Positions 19,379-31,014 are shown, counted from the stretch's first letter. The stretch: DNA of 64,000 bases from Gloeocapsopsis dulcis (GCF_032163395.1 NZ_CP119968.1:4738001-4802000), one strand, 5' to 3'. Numbers and translations are program-made. Notes: generated from the letters alone by a model not told the origin.

Positions 19379-19413
19379 AATAGGGTGAAACAATTGAATT
19401 TACCCTATTTTTT
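19379..19413. terminator. Bidirectional terminator between uvrB and cheR
   Basis: AATAGGGTGAA pairs with TTTACCCTATT (one G-T wobble) around a short AT loop, followed by six Ts on the + strand. It lies between convergent genes and ends close to the cheR stop. Confidence 0.8.
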
Positions 19414-19419
19414 CTGCTT

Positions 19420-20691
19420 TTATCGCCGCGATCCGGCATTTTGCCAAGCTTCTAAGCTCACTGTCACCCCCTGAACAACAAATGTCAAGGTACTTCCGAT
19501 TAACTGCTTTCTATGATTGAAGACAGGAACGATCGCTACATCAAAACACTGCGTTCCTTGGGAAGTGTTCCATTCAATATTCTTTAATAAAACTCGACGA
19601 TTGGCAGTTATTTTGGCTGAAGTGTGAGCAGCAACGAGTTTTCCAGGCTCAAGGTCTTGAAAGGGACGGTTCCAATCGTTAAGGGTTAAGCCAAATAGGA
19701 GATTTGCTTGCTCATTAGCAGCGATTAAGTATCCATTGAGGTCAACCGCGAACTGAGCATTGGGGCTAGATTCAAAAGCTGCTTGCCAGAAATAGTTTTG
19801 AATTGGCAACGGACGATCAGTCAGTGGTTTCCTAAAAGATTTGGGATTAATGGAGAGGTGATCTTCTACGCTGAGATGCAGCCCTTTGGTATAAATCCGA
19901 TGTTTCAAATCCACAGGAGTAAAAATCTCCCGACGATTGACCAGCACTTCTGACTTACCTAGGAAAAGAAAGCCTGTATTTTTGAGAGCAAAATGAAAGC
20001 GAACCAAGATCGAGACTTGAGTTTCCGGATTGAAATAGATGAGCACATTACGGCATATTAGCAGATCAATTTTGGAGATGGGAGCATTCTTCTCTAAGTT
20101 GTGCTGACTAAAGATGATGGTGCGGCGTAGTTTGGAATGAAAGACATATCCCTGTTGGGTTTGCTCAAAGTACTTCTTCAATAAATTAGGAGAAATGCCA
20201 GAAATCTCTAGCTCGCTGTAAATGCCTTTACGTGCTTGCTGAATGGCTACTGCATCGGCATCGGTTGCATAGCACTGAACTCGCTCTAGACAAGCCTCAA
20301 TGCCAAGGATTTCAGCGAGTAAGAGCAGCAAACTATAAATTTCCTGTCCAGCAGCACAACCCGCACTCCAAACCCGAATTGGCTCATTCGGCTGTTTTTG
20401 AGCAATGATTTTTGGAATTATCTCATTAGCAAGATAAGACCAGGCATCCGGATCGCGAAAGAAACTGGTGAAGTTAATCAAAACATCATTAAGAAGCGCC
20501 AAGTATTCTTCAGAGTGCTGCTGCAAATACTGTAAGTAACACTGATAACTATCAATCTTGATGCTTCGCATCCGGTGTTCAAACCGCCGCATCAAACTTG
20601 AGCGTTTATAGCCCGTCAAGTCGCACCCTTGATAGTGCTTGAGGTAGTCTAACAACGCTTCAAATTCTGGGCTGGTTTCAGGCGAAGGCAT
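19420..20691 (-). CDS. CheR-type protein methyltransferase with C-terminal PAS domain
   Basis: 423 residues. The N-terminal CheR all-alpha domain (YKRSSLMRRFEHRMRSI) and the SAM-dependent methyltransferase domain (FFRDPDAW, IRVWSAGCAAGQEIYSL with the SAM-binding motif, then LLICRNVLIYFN) are followed by a PAS domain (AVDLNGYLIAANEQANLLFG). CheR methylates glutamates of chemoreceptors. A PAS fusion with no receptor nearby suggests a sensory, non-chemotaxis role. It starts 12 bp after the end of a giant hybrid kinase gene and is the last gene of that run. Unlike its upstream neighbours it is uninterrupted. Confidence 0.9.
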   Translation of the reverse strand: MPSPETSPEFEALLDYLKHYQGCDLTGYKRSSLMRRFEHRMRSIKIDSYQCYLQYLQQHSEEYLALLNDVLINFTSFFRDPDAWSYLANEIIPKIIAQKQPNEPIRVWSAGCAAGQEIYSLLLLLAEILGIEACLERVQCYATDADAVAIQQARKGIYSELEISGISPNLLKKYFEQTQQGYVFHSKLRRTIIFSQHNLEKNAPISKIDLLICRNVLIYFNPETQVSILVRFHFALKNTGFLFLGKSEVLVNRREIFTPVDLKHRIYTKGLHLSVEDHLSINPKSFRKPLTDRPLPIQNYFWQAAFESSPNAQFAVDLNGYLIAANEQANLLFGLTLNDWNRPFQDLEPGKLVAAHTSAKITANRRVLLKNIEWNTSQGTQCFDVAIVPVFNHRKQLIGSTLTFVVQGVTVSLEAWQNAGSRR

Positions 20692-20703
20692 GGAAATTAG
20701 GAA

Positions 20704-23700
20704 TTAGGTCATGGGGGATTGATCGTGTGGTATTGGCGACAGAAGCAGTAGGCGAACGATAAAGGATGCTCCCTGTCCTTCTCCTGCACTTTCGGCATAG
20801 ATCGTACCATTGTGAAGTTCGACTAAGTGGTGAGCGATCGCTAATCCCAGTCCCAATCCTTTCGCTGCATCTTCATCTCTGGCTTGACGGAAGCGATCGA
20901 AGATATGGGGAAGAAAATCAGCGGTAATGCCAATGCCCGTATCAGTAACACGAATTTCGGCATAAGAATCATCAGCAGAATGGTCAGCGTTAATTACTGA
21001 CAATTCAAGGGTGATGCTGCTGGATGCTGGAGTGAATTTAATGGCATTCGTCAGGAGATTGCAGATCACTTGCTGGAGGCGATCGCTATCTCCCATAACA
21101 ACGACGGGACTCATAACATTTTCCTGCCAAGTCAAATTAATTTCTTTGGCTGCTGCGGTTTGAGCCACAGAGGCGATCGCTGTTTCAATCACCGATTCCA
21201 GTTCGATTGGCTGAGGGTTCAACCGGAGCTTGCTAGCCGTGATGCGGGAAATATCAAGCAGGTCTTGCACCAGTTTACCTTGCAGTGTGGCGTTGCGCTC
21301 GATCGTGTCTAACGCTTTGGTCAACATAGCTGGGCTGGGGGGATTGTTCCGCAGTATGCGTGTCCAACCCAGAATCGAGACCAGAGGGGTGTTCAGTTCG
21401 TGGGAAACGACAGATATAAATTCATTCCTGTTGCGAATCATGCTTCTTGCTTCTTGAAGAGCTTCTCCACGCAGTTGTGCCATCTGAAGATGGGTATTGA
21501 CGCGAGACACAAGTTCCTGAGCAGAGAAGGGCTTGATCAGGTAGTCGTCTGCTCCTGCTTCCAGTCCTGCGACGATCGCTTCTTCTCCGGCACGAGCCGA
21601 GAGCAAAATGATGGGTATCTCTCTGGTACGCGGGTCAGCCCGTAATGTCTGAAGCAACCCGAAGCCGTCTAATCCTGGCATCATCACATCACTCAAGACG
21701 AGATTGGGGGACTCGCTCTCTAATCACTGCCAGTGCTGCTGCTCCATCGGCAACGGCTTCAACTTGAACGTGTTTACTCAGGATGCGCGTCAGGTACTCG
21801 CGCATGTCGGCATTGTCATCAACCAGGAGAACACGAGCCAAAGTGGAAGTTGGGAGTGAGTAGTCAGTATTGAGGGTAAATTGTTCCTCGACCTTTTTGA
21901 TCTCCTGGTGCTGCTCTGGTGGTAGCCACCGATCTACCTCCTCAACGTAAGAGGCTGCACTAATCGCGGTTGATGCGAGAATGCGGGTAGGCTGAACACG
22001 ATCTCCCAGGAGATCGCTGGGTAAGTGTTCTGTTCCGAACGGCAGGGCGATCGTAAAACAGGTTCCTTGTCCCACTGTGCTGCTCACGTCGATGGTACCA
22101 CCCTGCAACTGAACCAGTTCATGCACCAGAGCAAGACCAATCCCTGATCCTTCATGAGTTCGTGCCTGTGTGCCTCGGACTTGATAGAACCGCTCAAACA
22201 AATGGGGCAGGTGTTCGGGTGCAATTCCAGTGCCCGTGTCTTGAATCTGGAGAATAGCTCGATTGCCATCGGTGGGATGCAATCTGACTGTAATTTCGCC
22301 TTCCAGGGTGAACTTAAAAGCGTTCGAGAGCAGATTGAGGACGATTTTTTCCCACATCTCCCGATCGACATAAACGGGTTCTGACAAGGGTGGGCAATCG
22401 ACGATGAGGCGCAGTCCTGCTCGCTCAATGGCGGAACGAAATACACTGGCAAGCTCAGTTGTAAACATTGCCAAATCGGTCGGTTCATAAACTGCTTCCA
22501 TGCGTCCAGCTTCGATGCGGGAGAAGTCGAGCAGGGTATTGACCAGTTTCAGGAGCCTATTCGTGTTTCGCTGCGCCAGTTCCAGTCGTTCCCGTTGAGG
22601 GGGGGCGAGGGGATGAGTGCGATCGCTCAAGGCATCTTGCAGGGGAGCCAGCAATAATGTTAACGGAGTACGAAATTCGTGGCTGACGTTGCTGAAGAAG
22701 AGAGTTTTGGCGCGATCTAAGTTCTGCCAGGGTTTCGGCGCGTTGGCGTTCTTGTTCGCGGGCGGATTGTTCTCGAACCCGCTGAATTTCTGATTCACGC
22801 AATTCTGTTTCGGCACGGGCGCGGATGATGGTTGCCCAGATGCGTTCGGCGGTTTCGCGCACGAGTTCAACTTCCGCCGCCAACTACTCACGCGGTGCGG
22901 ATTCGGTGACGCAGAGTGAGCCTACCAACGCGCCTGCTTTGAGAAGCGGTACGGTGATATGCGCGGTAATCCTGACAGCCGCCATCATCCCACGGTCGGC
23001 TTTGGGAATGATACCCGAGGTTTCCGCATCCGCGACGATGATAGTTTCGCCCCTTTGAAGGAACGGCATAGTCCAGCCATAATCCTCTAACCGATAAACG
23101 CCAACGAGCGAGGGCGAGTTACCGCCCAAATAATTTTAATTGACGCGCGTGTAACCCTCCGCCTCATTGACTTCGACGTAGTAGGCGCGGTCAACGCCTA
23201 AATGTTCGCCCAGCAGCCGACTAGCTTCCGCCTGAATTTGCACCGTGTCGGTGAGCGATCGCAGCGCATCCGACAACTTGACCCGAAACGCATCCATCTC
23301 GGCAGCGGAGCGCAAACGCTCGGAAGAACGGTTGCGCTCCGAGACATTGCTAAATAGAACCGCGATCTGTCCTGGCATCTGAGCGGGGAAAACCTCTGCA
23401 TCGATCCACAGGTCTAGTGCCGAGACATAGTCCTCGAAGTGTTGATGCTGCCCCGTTCGCACCACTTCATCATAGATATCCACGATCCGTTGCTCCGCAT
23501 CCGGCACAAACTCGCGGATTGTCCTGCCGACCACATCGTGCATCCCCGTATGATGCTCAAATGCCGAATTCACGGTGAGGTATCGGAAGTCGCTCGGTTG
23601 CCCTCCAGCAGTCTCGATCTTCTCGATGATGCAAAAGCCCTGATTCATCATCGTGAACAGCGATCGATATTTTGCTTCCGACTCGTGCAAGGCTGCTTCG

Positions 23701-26084
23701 GCGCGGGCGCGTTCCAGTGCTGCCCAGGTGCGATCGGCAACGTCCTCTAAGAGCGCGATCGTGTCATCTGTCCATTCGCGCGGCGACGTATCGATCAGCA
23801 CTAAGAGCGCGATCAGCCGCTCGTTCTTGACGAGTGGCGTACCCAGAGCCGACTCCATACCGGCTGCGGTGTAACGCTCGACGATGCGCTGGTTGAACAA
23901 CGGAAAAGTGGAGATGTCCGGGGCGTTGAACACGCTTCCCGTGTGCAGGAAATCGGTAAACTCCGGCACGTCCGAGAGATCATGAACGCCGACCATCGAC
24001 GGCAAGCCTTCCTTCATGGCATCTCGCAAAATTGTGGCAATCGTGCCGGTCTCATCGAACTCGCTGTAGTAGCACCAGCCGACATCGAAGTGTTCGCAAA
24101 GCAGGCGGGTTGCTGCGCCCTGAATCTCTGCGGGGTCGGAGAGCGGGCGCAGTGCGTCACTGAGCTTTAGCAAAAATGCCTGCTGATCTTCACTTTTACG
24201 TCGGGCGATTTCAGCTTTGATCGCATCCGTATTGTCGATCGTCACGCCAACGTGACCGAGATAAACGCCATCGGCACTAAAGAGCGGTTGGGCATAATTG
24301 TCGTGCCACCGCCACACCCCATCATGCCGACGGATGCGGTTGCGATTTTGCCACGATCGCTGTTCGCGGACTGCCGCCAAATAATCGGCGATGTAAAGTT
24401 CGGCTTCATCCGGATGAACCAGCTCGTGCCAACCCTCACCGCCAATCTGTTCTGCGCTCTTGCCCGTGAAGTCCAGGAAATGTTGATTGATAAAACGATT
24501 ATTGCCCTGCGCGTCGTTAAACCAGATAAGGGCAGGTGCCGTGTCCGTCAGCGTGCGAAACATTTCCTCAGACTCGCGCAAGGCGACTTGGGCTTGCCGC
24601 TGCTCAATTAGATCGGCAGCTTGGCGGGCGAGTAAATCGAGAAAGCGCAGTTCCCGTTCTGTCGGTCGATGGTGTTTGCCCCAGTGGGTCGAAACCATAC
24701 CGATCGCTCTGCCCGAACGGGAAATTAGGGGGGTTGACTGTCCGCAGAGAAATCCTGCCTCTACGAGCTTTTGCAGCGAACCACCGGGGTCAACACTTGC
24801 GGGTACATCATAATTAATCATTGCCCGTTTTCGAGTTGCAAGAGCAATGCCACAGACAGTATTGGAACTAGCGTCAAGACGATAGAAATACTCGACTGTC
24901 TTTTGTTCTAAGCCTTGACTAGCAAGCAATAATATTTCTTGAGTTTCTTCTTCCAAAATTTGAATTGTCCCAGCATCGGCGTGGGTGAGCGCGATCGCCG
25001 TTGCCACAATCTCTTGATACAGTGTTTGAATGTCGTCTTCACTCACCAGTCGGGCACCCAGTTCGCGCAGCCGTTGGGTATCTTCGATCTCGGCAGCAGC
25101 AGCGGCTTCGGCTTGTCTGCGTTCGGTAATGTCATAGGAGACGACCAGCACGGCGTAGACTTCACCGTTTGCAGAACGCAAAGGCTTGCCCCGTGAGATG
25201 TAGAAGCGATCGTGAGCATGGTGCTCATGTTCAAACGGCTCTCCCGCTAGCGCTTGACGGTACAGCACCTCATAACTCGCGGCTAAGTCGGGCGGCAGCA
25301 CCTCGAAAATAGTTTTGCCAACTAAATCTTCGGGTTTGAATCCGGCGATCGCTAATGCTTCTCCTTCCGCCAACAAATAGCGGAGATTGCGATCGACGAC
25401 AAATGCCGCTCCACCTGGAAGATTGGAGATTAAAGCCCGCGCTTGATCTTCTGCCTGTCTGTGTTCCTCAACTTTTGCCGCCAAAGCTGCGTTAGCAGCC
25501 AGCAATTCACCCGTTTGGCGCTGATTCAAGTGCAGAGCTGTGGCGGTAAAGTCTGCCAGACTGGTCATGATTCGCACGTCTTCTGAGTCAAACTGCCGCT
25601 GCTCATCGTGCGACATAATCCAGATCATGCCGAGGACATGGTGATCAGCAACGAGAGGCAACACCAACCCTTCTACAACTGGGGTATTCGCTGCTTGGAA
25701 GTAGGTGAAATACCGTTCGGGATGAGAAAAAAGGACAGGAGTACCCTGATCGAGACAAACCCCACAGGGGCTAAAGTTGCGAGGAGCGCTACCGCCAACA
25801 TAATGGGCTAGAGTTCCAGCCAACACAGTCCAGCGAAAGGTTTCTTCTCCGTCCGGTGTGGTTTCCAGTAAGCTAACGCCTGCTGTACCTGCCTGACATA
25901 ATTCCAGCGCCGTATCTAGCAGGGTTTGCATCAGGCTTTGTGAATCTCGTGCCATCTGCTGAGCTAGCGATCGCAGTGCCTGATTCTCCGCTTGCAAGTT
26001 GGGTGGACGGGGAGAGCGTTTGAATAGCTCCTCTGTAATTAAAACGTCATTGAGTGTGACGGTTTCAGGCTGAGGTCGTTGCAT
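20704..26084 (-). pseudogene. Giant hybrid histidine kinase gene with two nonsense codons and two frameshifts
   Basis: The segments form one protein: GAF-PAS-GAF-PAS-GAF-PAS and the start of another GAF (982 codons from 26084), the rest of that GAF, a kinase (FFSNVSHEFRTPL, EKIVLNLLSNAFKF), a receiver (RVLLVDDNADMREYL, SDVMMPGLDG) and a second kinase (VVSHELNTPL). Breaks, in gene order, are TAA at 23136-23138 (RVN-stop-NYLGGN), TAG at 22884-22886 where tryptophan is expected (PRE-stop-LAAEVE), one extra base near 22718-22722 (ETLAEL into DRAKTLFFSN), and one extra base in a G5 run at 21706-21710 (RERVP into NLVLSDVMM). Removing the two insertions leaves exactly 1793 codons. Shorter pieces (20704-21696, 21689-22891) could still be translated, but the intact sensor is lost. 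Confidence 0.88.
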
Positions 26085-26145
26085 AATTTGATCGCTTACG
26101 CACTTGGTGTTACTGACGATGACCGACTTGGTTCAACTAGGTGGT

Positions 26146-26487
26146 CTAAGAATCGATACCAACATTACTTTGTAAAGCAGCAGCAAGACGTTCTCTCACT
26201 TTGGGAGATCGGAATCCTAAAACAATGTCTTGAGGTGCAACACCCCGCTGAATTAGCTCTCGATCAACAAAAATCTCAGTGCTATTGTGCTGAATCCAAA
26301 CTTTGCCTTCAACTAGATCAAGTTGCATGGCACAACCATAGATGCGGTAATCGCTACGCCAACCGATATGCATGACGAGGTAATGATCACGCTCAGTATC
26401 AAAAACTAATTGGGCTTCTGGATCATCAGCGGCAAAATCTCTCAAGAAATCTTGCACAATTTTGCGATATTGGGTTACTCGATCCAT
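26146..26487 (-). CDS. xisI: XisI family protein (fdxN-element excision controlling factor type)
   Basis: 113 residues that match the XisI family throughout: MDRVTQYRKIVQDFL, YLVMHIGWRSDYRIYGCAMQ, GKVWIQHNSTE, and VDRELIQRGVAPQDIVLGFR. XisH and XisI were named from the Anabaena fdxN excision element, where they support the XisF recombinase. Most genomic copies sit far from any such element and their biochemical role is not settled. The start overlaps the end of xisH by 13 bp, showing coupled translation. No recombinase gene is seen in this window. Confidence 0.93.
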   Translation of the reverse strand: MDRVTQYRKIVQDFLRDFAADDPEAQLVFDTERDHYLVMHIGWRSDYRIYGCAMQLDLVEGKVWIQHNSTEIFVDRELIQRGVAPQDIVLGFRSPKVRERLAAALQSNVGIDS

Positions 26488-26891
26488 TGATCAATCTCCT
26501 CCTGTTCTGGATTGTAGATAATCAATCGAACGTCATAACGATCGATGACGGTTTTAGCTGGCTCAAACCGCAGAAACGTTTGATAGACATCTCTAGGAAC
26601 TGCTAAGAAAAGTATTCGGTTTGGCTCTTCTGAAGCTTCTAAAGCGATGCGATAGTTTAAGAATTGCCCAAGAGCAGTATGAAATTCGGAAATAGCGGAA
26701 CCGCTAGCAAAACTTTTCACTTCAACAGCAATTTTGCGCCCTGCTTTTTCGGCGGCGATCGCTTCTTCGGCGGCAAGGTCAATATAAATATCGGCAATAC
26801 CATAGCGCAGACGATAGGGGTCGTGAGTAATCGTCCACCCATCTTTTTGCAGTGCCAGCTTAACTGTATCGTGAAAAATATCCCTCGCCAT
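26475..26891 (-). CDS. xisH: XisH family protein (PD-(D/E)XK-like fold)
   Basis: 138 residues. MARDIFHDTVKLALQKDGW, then ADIYIDLAAEE and IAVEVKSF (E57-V58-K59), is the XisH signature. The acidic residue plus EVK arrangement resembles a PD-(D/E)XK nuclease core. The gene begins seven bases after the stop of one hybrid-kinase gene and, with xisI, ends 61 bp before the next, so the pair is embedded inside the signalling run. Both xisH and xisI are intact while the kinases on either side are broken. Confidence 0.93.
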   Translation of the reverse strand: MARDIFHDTVKLALQKDGWTITHDPYRLRYGIADIYIDLAAEEAIAAEKAGRKIAVEVKSFASGSAISEFHTALGQFLNYRIALEASEEPNRILFLAVPRDVYQTFLRFEPAKTVIDRYDVRLIIYNPEQEEIDQWIE

Positions 26892-26897
26892 ATTGCC

Positions 26898-29800
26898 CTA
26901 TCGAACTAACGGCAGCCTGATCGTAAAGGTTGCGCCTTGTCCTTCTCCAACGCGTGCTACCCCGATCGTACCGTAGTGCAATTCAATCAGGTGACGAGCG
27001 ATCGCCAACCCAATCCCCACCCCTCCTGGTGTATGGTGACTGGGGACTTCTGCTTGAGTAAAGCGATCGAAGACATAGGACAGAAAATCAGGATGGATGC
27101 CAATCCCTGTATCGCTGACGGTGATTATAATATCAGAGTCAAAGCGTTCTAACTGGATAGTGACCTTTCCTCCCTCTGGCGTAAATTTGATGGCATTGTC
27201 TAGCAAGTTGGCGATGACTTGTTTGAGGCGATCGCCATCGGCAAAAACATTTCCCTTTACCTCATTCGATATTGTTTTGATGAGTTGAATGCGCTTTGCC
27301 TCAGCCGCCTGACGAAAGGTTGTCGTCACGTTTTGTACCAGAGCAACTAAATCAACAACTTGAGATTTCAGGCGTAACTTTCCAGAGAGAATCGTCGCAA
27401 CATCTAACAAATCCTTAATCAATTTGGCTTCGATTGTAGCGTTGCGCTCGATCGTTGCAAGTGCCTGAGCTGCCCTGGTTGCGTCAAAGGGTTGACTTTG
27501 CAGTAAGCGTGCCCAACCCAGAATCGATGCCAGGGGAGCTTGCAATTCATGGGTCACGGTCATGAGAAATTCATTTTTGAAGCGGTTAGTAGAGCGCTCA
27601 AAGCGCAGCCGTGCCAGTTCCAGATGCGTTTCAATCCGGGTAAGCAGTTCGCGGGCAGAGAAAGGCTTGATTAGGTAGTCATCCGCTAGAGCTTCCAATC
27701 CTTCGATTGTTGCTTCCTCTCCCGCCCGTGCTGACAGTAAAATGAGCGGAATACTGTTTGTTCGGGGATCAGCCCGTAGTGCTTGCAGCAATTGCAACCC
27801 ATCCAGTTCCGGCATCATGACATCCGTTAGCACCAGGTCGGGGGGTTGTTGCTGGATCAAGCTGAGGGCGATCGCACCATTGGCAGCTGTCTGTACCTGC
27901 CAGCGTTGACTCAACAGTCGCTTCACATAGTCGCGCATATCGGCATTGTCATCGACCAGCAAGATTCGACTGGATGCGGATGTTCCCGTAGTGTCCCCGT
28001 AGACGTTGGGGACGTATGGGTAAGTGGGTGCAATGGTAATTCTCCCTTCCTGATTTTTGACCGCTTCGGTGCTTTTATTCTCTTCAGGCAGCCATCGTAA
28101 CGCTTCTTCCACATAGGGTGATGCCCCCATTGCAGTTGAGGATAAAGTACGGGTTGCCTCAATCCGCTCAGCGGGTAGATGAGCGCATCCGGTGGGAATG
28201 AGCACGCGAAAGCAACTGCCTTCTCCTTCAACACTGCTAACCTGAACCGTTCCCCCATGCAGGTTCACCAATTCCTGCACCAGCGATAAGCCAATCCCTG
28301 ATCCTTCAAACGTTCGTCCCTGCACTCCTTTGACCCGATGGAATCGCTCAAACAGACGTGGAATTTCTGCGGCTTTTATGCCAATGCCTGTATCCTGTAC
28401 AGCTAACTCAACCTGGCTACCGATATGATGCAAACGAACGGTAATCGCACCTGTAAACGTAAATTTGAAAGCGTTTGAGATCAAGTTGAGAACAATCTTT
28501 TCCCACATCTCGCGATCGACATACACTCGCTCAGGTAGAGGAGGACAATCAATGTTCAATTCTAACTTTGCCCGCTCGATGGCAGAACGAAAGACACTGG
28601 CTAACTCTGCCGTAAAGGTGCTAAATCCGTCGGTTCATAAATGGCAGAGATGCGATCGCTCTCAATCCGTGAGAAATCCAGTAGTGTATTCACCAGTTTT
28701 AGCAAACGCAACCCATTCAGCTGCATCACTTCAATGCGCTGCCGTTGATTGAGCGACAGCGGATCAGCTTGGTCGGTTAACGCATCTTCGGCAGGACCCA
28801 ACATCAAAGTGAGCGGTGTCCGAAATTCATGGCTGACGTTGCTGAAGAAGGTGGTTTTGGCGCGATCGAGTTCTGCCAGAGCTTCTGCCCTCGCAAGTTC
28901 CTGCTCATAGCTCCGCGCTGTTGCAATGGAACTTTCCACCTGTTGAGCCACTAGTTCGAGAAATGAGCGGTATTCCGCATTGAACTGGGGGCGGGGGCTG
29001 ATGCCCGCAACCAGCAGACATTCCACCTGTTCTTTGTTGCCCGACAGAATGGGGAGAATCAAGGCAGAATGGGGACTTTCTGCCCACGGTTCGACACTTA
29101 GCGATCCGAAGCGATCGACCACATCGGTCATCAGCAGGGGTTCACGGCTCTGGAGAACGTCCACCAGCGACCAGCAAAGTGATCGCTCAGTCAAATCGTT
29201 CGCGTCAGCGTGCGCAGTTAGCGCAATCTCTCTTGGCGCAGCGGCACTGTCTGCGCTCAGCCCACACTCAGTCACCAGTTCTGCCAAGTTGCCTTGGGGA
29301 TTGACCTGATAGAACAGGGCAAAGGGAATATCGTAAGGATTGAGCGTATCGGCAGCAGCAAGACAGGCGGACAAGCGCGTTTTTGCCCCACTTCCAGCCG
29401 TGGCTAATTCTCGCAGCATCGTCAGGCGACGTTGACCAATCACTTGCTGGGTAGTCTCAGTCGCGGTAGAAAATATTCCACTAATCTTGCCCGTCTCATC
29501 CCAAATGGGGCTATAGCAGAACGTGACATAGGTCTCTTCCAGGTAGCCAAAGCGCAAGAGGGGAAGAAGCTGATCTTCCGCAAACAAGGCTTCACCCGTA
29601 GTCCTGACACCTTCACACAGCGGCTTAAGCTGGTCATTCCAAACTTCTGCCCATATCTCTCTAGCACGTTGTCCCAGCGCCTTGGGGTGATTTGCGCCAT
29701 ACATGGGAATCATGGTATCGTTGTAAAGCTGGATGCACTCCTCTCCCCAGAAAATGACTTGGGCAAAGTGAGACGCGAGCATGATGCTAACGGAGGTACG

Positions 29801-29935
29801 CAGGCTCTGAGACCAGTTCTCGACAGGACCTAAGGGAGTGTTCGACCAATCGTGCGATCGCATCAAGGCTCCCATTTCGCCCCTACCAGCAAAAAGGATT
29901 TCAGACAAGCTACTGGGATCGGGGATGATCGTCAT
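26898..29935 (-). pseudogene. Hybrid histidine kinase (PAS-GAF-HK-REC-HK) with a one-base deletion
   Basis: From 29935 the frame encodes a PAS-like sensor (FWGEECIQLYNDTMIPMYG), a GAF domain and the first kinase region (FFSNVSHEFRTPLTLMLGP), then reaches AIYEPTDLAPLRQS-stop at 28601. Adding one base at about 28619-28622 reads DLA-x-FTAELASVFRSAIER and joins directly to NIDCPPLPERVYVDREMWEK. The downstream frame then carries HATPase (LISNAFKF), a receiver (ILLVDDNADMRDY, TDVMMPELDG), a second HisKA (VTHELQAPL) and a HATPase. Adding the base gives 1013 codons exactly. The layout matches the last half of the giant kinase next door, so they are probably paralogues. Confidence 0.85.
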
Positions 29936-29998
29936 ACTTTGCTCTCCGCAATGGCGATGTAGTGCCCAGGGTCAGTCAAACGAATTAGGCTCCAGGCT

Positions 29999-31014
29999 TC
30001 AAGCGTGTCTAGCTAATTGAGCCACCATCTCAACCCACTCGCTGGGTTGAGCTAGTTTGTGCAAATGTGCCTCATATCCAGCATTCAATGACTTCTCCCA
30101 ATCCTCGTCTAGATAAGCCGTAATGGCGGCAGCGGGAAGATGTCCTCCTTGCTTGGCTTCCAGGTCTCTAATTTGCCGAATCAGGTTATATCCACTCCCA
30201 CCAGGCATCCGAATATCGCTCACTAACACATCCGGTTGGAATTGCTCTAACGCCTCTAACGCCGCTGCTGCGCTTGCAACTGCCTTGACGCTGATGCCAT
30301 ACGATTCCAAGACAACTGTGATAAATTCGCGGATATCCGCTTCGTCATCAACAACGAGCACCCGTAACCCGTCCAGGGACTGAGGCAATTGCGACATGGG
30401 TATTCTTTCTTTTGCCTGGTCTTGTGATAGCTTTAGGGGAAGTTGAGCACCCGTCTTCTGGAATTGGCTCTGGTTAAATACCGTAATTCGCAACGCTCTA
30501 ATAAAACCAAAATCGTGCAGAACAATCGCGATGTGCAACTGGGCTTCAAAAGGCTTTCCTTTCCAAGTACTCAAGCGCATCTGCCAGTGCTTTACCTCGC
30601 TAGTTGGGGAAAGCCCATTCAGCTGGGTGTAAAAAGCTTGAAGATCGTCCTCTACAACAAAAGCAGCAAGGGGTTTTCCTACGAGATAGCCCTGTGGCAC
30701 ATTCAGCAATTGAGCGATCGCCTCGTTTGCTTCCAAAATGACACCGCTGGCATCGGTAAGTAAGTAGGCGGTCGGTGAGAACTGAAATAAATCGTGATAA
30801 TTAGAATAATCTGCGGCAAGCCGCTGGTTTTCTTGGAACAGCCCTTCATTAACGATCTCTGCTGCTTCCAGGCTTGTCTGCATTTCCTCGTAACTTACTT
30901 GCAGATCTTCTAGCAGCGGATCGATTTCTTGCCAAACTCTCGGATTTTTCCCTGCAATGCTGCAATCTGCCGTCGAAGCACTTGAAAATGCAGTCCAATT
31001 TGCTCGTCATTCAT
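29999..31014 (-). pseudogene. PAS-receiver response regulator with an N-terminal frameshift
   Basis: The long open frame (294 codons from 30883) holds a coiled start, a PAS domain (FQFSPTAYLLTDASGVILEA) and a receiver (VLVVDDEADIREFI, VSDIRMPGGSG, phospho-acceptor Asp in the usual place). The reading before 30883 continues back as DPLLEDLQVSYEE. A separate frame beginning at ATG 31014 reads MNDEQIGLHFQVLRRQIAAL, then QGKIREF. The two join if one base is added near 30932-30936 (REF-W-QEIDPLL), giving exactly 339 codons. If translation restarts at 30883, a nearly complete PAS-REC protein is still made, so loss of function is not certain. It is the first gene of the kinase run. Confidence 0.72.

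Noticed and set aside
20704-26084. Stop-codon recoding as an explanation of the nonsense codons
   Set aside because: TAA and TAG end many intact genes in this window, and the two frameshifts need a separate explanation anyway.
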